Shown here piece by piece: positions 19,541 to 21,625 of a DNA stretch of 21,625 bases (the first letter of the stretch is position 1; every line of letters begins with the position of its first letter). This DNA is from Kiritimatiellia bacterium (GTDB lineage Bacteria > Verrucomicrobiota > Kiritimatiellia > RFP12 > UBA1067): positions 1-21,625 of the forward strand of contig JAEDMC010000025.1 of assembly GCA_016303225.1 (NCBI GenBank), written 5' to 3'. Under the pieces are notes generated by a model. The model ran no database searches. It was not told where the DNA came from and saw only the letters and a program-made list of their open reading frames with translations. The position numbers and the translations under genes were made by a program.

Positions 19541-20554
19541 ATGAAAGAGTATAAAGTTGGTTTGGTTGGCGTCGGTGCCGTCGGCACCGAGATGATCAAG
19601 GTCCTGAAGGAACGCAAGTTCCCGATGAAGGGACAGGTTCAGGTGTTTGCCTCGCGCGAGCGCGACGAGCAGATCCTAGGCGAGACGTATCATGTGCTGA
19701 AGGCGGACGAGAACTGCTTTAACGGGCTGGACATCGTCCTCTTCGCCGGCAAGACGGACGTCGCGCTTCAGCTCAAGGACGCTTGCGTCAAGGCGGGCGC
19801 GAAGATGATCGACAACTCCCGCGCGTTTCGTCAGGATTCCGAGGTTCCGCTGGTGGTGCCGCAGGTGAACGCCGAAGACCTCGACTGGAACAAGGGCGTC
19901 ATCGCGAATCCGAACTGCACGACGGCGATCATGCTTGAGGCTGTCGCGCCGCTCCATAAGGCGAAGGGCCTGAAGCGCCTGATCGCGTCCACCTATCAGG
20001 CGGCGTCCGGCGCGGGCGCTCCCGGCCTCAACGAGCTGGAGGACCAGATTCACGCCTATGCGAAGGGCGAGCCCCTGACGGTGAAGGCGTTCCAGCATCA
20101 GCTCATGTACAATCTGATTCCGCACATCGACAAGTTCGACGAGACGAACTGGTACACGCTGGAGGAGCTGAAGATGCGCAACGAGGCGCGCAAGATGCTG
20201 CACCTCCCGGAGCTCAGGCTTTCCTGCACCTGCGTGCGCGTTCCGATCGCCCGCGCCCACTCCGAGTCGCTGAACCTCGAGTTCGAGAACGACATTACGC
20301 CCGAGGAGGCGCGCGAGATTCTGAAGGGCGCCGAGGGCGTGAAGGTGGTGGATGATCCGCTGAACGGCGGCTATCCGATGCCGCTCGACGCGACGGCGAA
20401 GTATGATGTTCTCGCGGGCCGTATCCGTCAGGACATCTCCCGCGACGACAAGAAGGGCCTCGAGATGTTCGTCTCGGGCGACCAGCTCCTCCGCGGCGCG
20501 GCTCTGAATGCCGTCGAAATCGCCGAACACCTCGTCAAACGCGGTCTTGTCTGA
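19541..20554 (+). CDS. asd: Aspartate-semialdehyde dehydrogenase
   Basis: It reduces aspartyl phosphate to aspartate semialdehyde with NADPH, the branch point to diaminopimelate, lysine, methionine and threonine. The 337-residue protein has the nucleotide motif VGVGAVGTEM at 9-18, the nucleophile Cys126 in GVIANPNCTTAIML, STYQAASGAGAPG at 150-162, and the catalytic His240 in RVPIARAHSE. All match the bacterial family, and the length is usual. It starts a new transcription unit after an extended -10 promoter and overlaps the amidase gene by one base. Pairing with a cell-wall amidase is plausible, since meso-diaminopimelate feeds peptidoglycan synthesis. Confidence 0.97.
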   Translation: MKEYKVGLVGVGAVGTEMIKVLKERKFPMKGQVQVFASRERDEQILGETYHVLKADENCFNGLDIVLFAGKTDVALQLKDACVKAGAKMIDNSRAFRQDSEVPLVVPQVNAEDLDWNKGVIANPNCTTAIMLEAVAPLHKAKGLKRLIASTYQAASGAGAPGLNELEDQIHAYAKGEPLTVKAFQHQLMYNLIPHIDKFDETNWYTLEELKMRNEARKMLHLPELRLSCTCVRVPIARAHSESLNLEFENDITPEEAREILKGAEGVKVVDDPLNGGYPMPLDATAKYDVLAGRIRQDISRDDKKGLEMFVSGDQLLRGAALNAVEIAEHLVKRGLV

Positions 20555-21570
20555 TGACGCGGACGGGGATGGTGCTGATCCTCGCGGCAGCGCTTTCCCC
20601 GCTGGCGTCATTCGCCCTTGACATCTCTAACCGCTATCGGTCGCCGCGCAATCCCGAACGCAAGGTTCGCGCGTCGACCGAACTCATCGTCCTGCACACG
20701 ACGGAAGCGCCCGCCCGCAGTTCGCTCAACAAGCTCAGCGACCGTGGCGAGGCGCATTTCTGTGTGACGGAAGAGGGATCGGTCTATGCCATCGTCGACC
20801 GGGACCGCGAGGCGTTCCATGCGGGACGCTCGATGTGGAACGGCAAGGAGGACGTCGACAAGTTCTCCATCGGCATCGAGTGTGTCGGCTATCACGACAA
20901 GCCGATGTCGTCCGTCCAACTGACGGCCGTTCGCGAGCTGGTGAAGTACTTGCAGAAGATGTACCGCATCCCCGACGAGCGCGTCGTCTGTCACAGCCAC
21001 GTTGCCTATGGGTCGCCGAACAAGTGGCAGAAGCGGCGGCATCGTGGACGCAAGCGGTGCGGCATGCTTTTCGCCATGCCGAGCGTCCGCCGCATCCTGC
21101 AGCTCAAGGCTCGTCCGGCCTTTGACGCCGACACGCGGAAAGGCCGTCTCACCGTCGGCGACCCGTATCTGCAGGGTGTCCTGTACGGCAAGACCGATAC
21201 GATGGTCGGCAAGTGCGGGCGTGCTGCGCCCGCCTCGGAGAAAGCCGGCGTCAGCCGCTGGATTGCGTCTGTGCTGGGAACTGCTAAGTCGGCAGAGACG
21301 GCTAAGACGACTAAAGCGGCTGGGACGACGAAACCGGCTGTGAGCGCGAAACCCGAGGCCTCGGGCGCGCCGAAGTCGATTGCCCAGCTGAAAGTGCAGG
21401 GCTATGTCATCAAGGGCACGGTCTCGAAGACGGTATCTGCTTCAAAAATCGCCGGCGGCAAGTGGAATGCGCCGGACACGTACTACACCATCCGCGACAA
21501 GGTCTTCTCCGGCAACACGATTGATGACGCACACATTGAAAAGGGAATGTGCGTGTGGATGAAAAAATGA
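20554..21570 (+). CDS. Exported N-acetylmuramoyl-L-alanine amidase (Amidase_2/T7-lysozyme type)
   Basis: It likely cleaves the amide bond between muramic acid and the stem peptide in the periplasm. The 338-residue protein has a signal peptide (about residues 1-21). The amidase domain carries IVLHTTEAP (His48), EAHFCVTEEGSVYAIVD at 66-82, HAGRSMWNGKED, SIGIECVGYHDK at 105-116 and VVCHSHVAYG (His147). Cys169 in the basic segment HRGRKRCGMLF takes the place of the third zinc ligand, as Cys130 does in T7 lysozyme. An Ala/Thr/Lys repeat linker (about 246-276) leads to a C-terminal domain of about 60 residues (VQGYVIKGTVSKTVSASKI) of unknown fold. ATG overlaps the asd stop. Confidence 0.87.
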   Translation: MTRTGMVLILAAALSPLASFALDISNRYRSPRNPERKVRASTELIVLHTTEAPARSSLNKLSDRGEAHFCVTEEGSVYAIVDRDREAFHAGRSMWNGKEDVDKFSIGIECVGYHDKPMSSVQLTAVRELVKYLQKMYRIPDERVVCHSHVAYGSPNKWQKRRHRGRKRCGMLFAMPSVRRILQLKARPAFDADTRKGRLTVGDPYLQGVLYGKTDTMVGKCGRAAPASEKAGVSRWIASVLGTAKSAETAKTTKAAGTTKPAVSAKPEASGAPKSIAQLKVQGYVIKGTVSKTVSASKIAGGKWNAPDTYYTIRDKVFSGNTIDDAHIEKGMCVWMKK

Positions 21571-21617
21571 GTAGTCGGTCACTCAACACCGCTTCGCGGC
21601 ATTGAGCGCCCGACTAC
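21571..21617 (+). repeat. Long imperfect hairpin after the amidase gene
   Basis: GTAGTCGG (21571-21578) pairs with CCGACTAC (21610-21617). Inside it, CTCAA (21582-21586) pairs with TTGAG (21602-21606), and CCGC (21589-21592) with GCGG (21596-21599) around a TTC loop. The internal loops are short and symmetric. No T tract follows in the remaining 8 nt, so a terminator is possible but not shown; a structured intergenic repeat is the alternative. Confidence 0.7.
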
Positions 21618-21625
21618 AGCATCTG

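Noticed and set aside
21286..21350. A nucleotide repeat in the amidase gene
   Set aside because: The period is 9 nt and follows from the repeated Thr-Ala-Lys-type codons of a disordered linker.
21571..21617. An integron attC site
   Set aside because: The palindrome lacks the RYYYAAC and GTTRRRY core sites, and no integrase is present in the window.

Overview
This window looks like chromosomal housekeeping DNA from a GC-rich, Gram-negative-type bacterium. A placement in the PVC superphylum (Kiritimatiellota/Verrucomicrobiota-like) is an inference. It rests on a eukaryotic-type hexokinase, a rhamnose isomerase next to a fuculose-phosphate-type class II aldolase, envelope lipoproteins with LysM domains, and sparse strong promoters in GC-rich DNA. 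No phage, insertion sequence, CRISPR array or plasmid gene was found. Every gene recognised lies on the + strand, and no stretch of 300 bases lacks a gene.

Layout. (1) 2-1270: the end of L-rhamnose isomerase and a class II sugar-phosphate aldolase. (2) 1276-6407: an extended -10 promoter, pheS (no pheT follows), then corA, a PP-loop tRNA-thiolation-like enzyme, a DedA membrane protein, an unknown exported protein and an orphan peptide-type ABC ATPase, all tightly packed. (3) 6422-6873: a monocistronic HU gene with promoter, inverted-repeat leader and terminator. (4) 6873-14669: an apparently leaderless sensor kinase, then scpA-scpB, a LysM lipoprotein whose start overlaps the acidic tail of scpB, a tiny tail-anchored membrane protein, a second LysM/coiled-coil protein, purD, a YycJ-like hydrolase and an ApbE-like flavin transferase. 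(5) 14707-18565: a consensus promoter driving tRNA-Leu(CAG) and tRNA-Glu(CTC), with an AsmA-like gene starting 6 nt after the tRNA-Glu CCA, then rsmA and a hexokinase that has its own promoter inside rsmA. (6) 18616-21570: a SurA/PpiC-like exported protein, asd and a T7-lysozyme-type amidase, with a long hairpin at the window edge.

The most unusual signal is a set of ten short arrays of exactly 7-nt period. Each has 3-6 units and each has a different heptamer. Five fill the short gaps just before start codons or replace a gap completely. Five lie inside genes: two in rsmA, one writing a signal-peptide core, one in the ABC ATPase and one in the PP-loop enzyme. The sequence changes from site to site while the period stays fixed, so one process acting on 7-nt steps is a reasonable hypothesis.

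Two other themes stand out. One is a family of TGnTATAAT promoters, two of them placed so close to an ATG that the mRNA should be leaderless. The other is an envelope module (LysM lipoprotein, tail-anchored mini-protein, LysM/coiled-coil protein) fused by overlaps to the chromosome-condensation genes scpAB.
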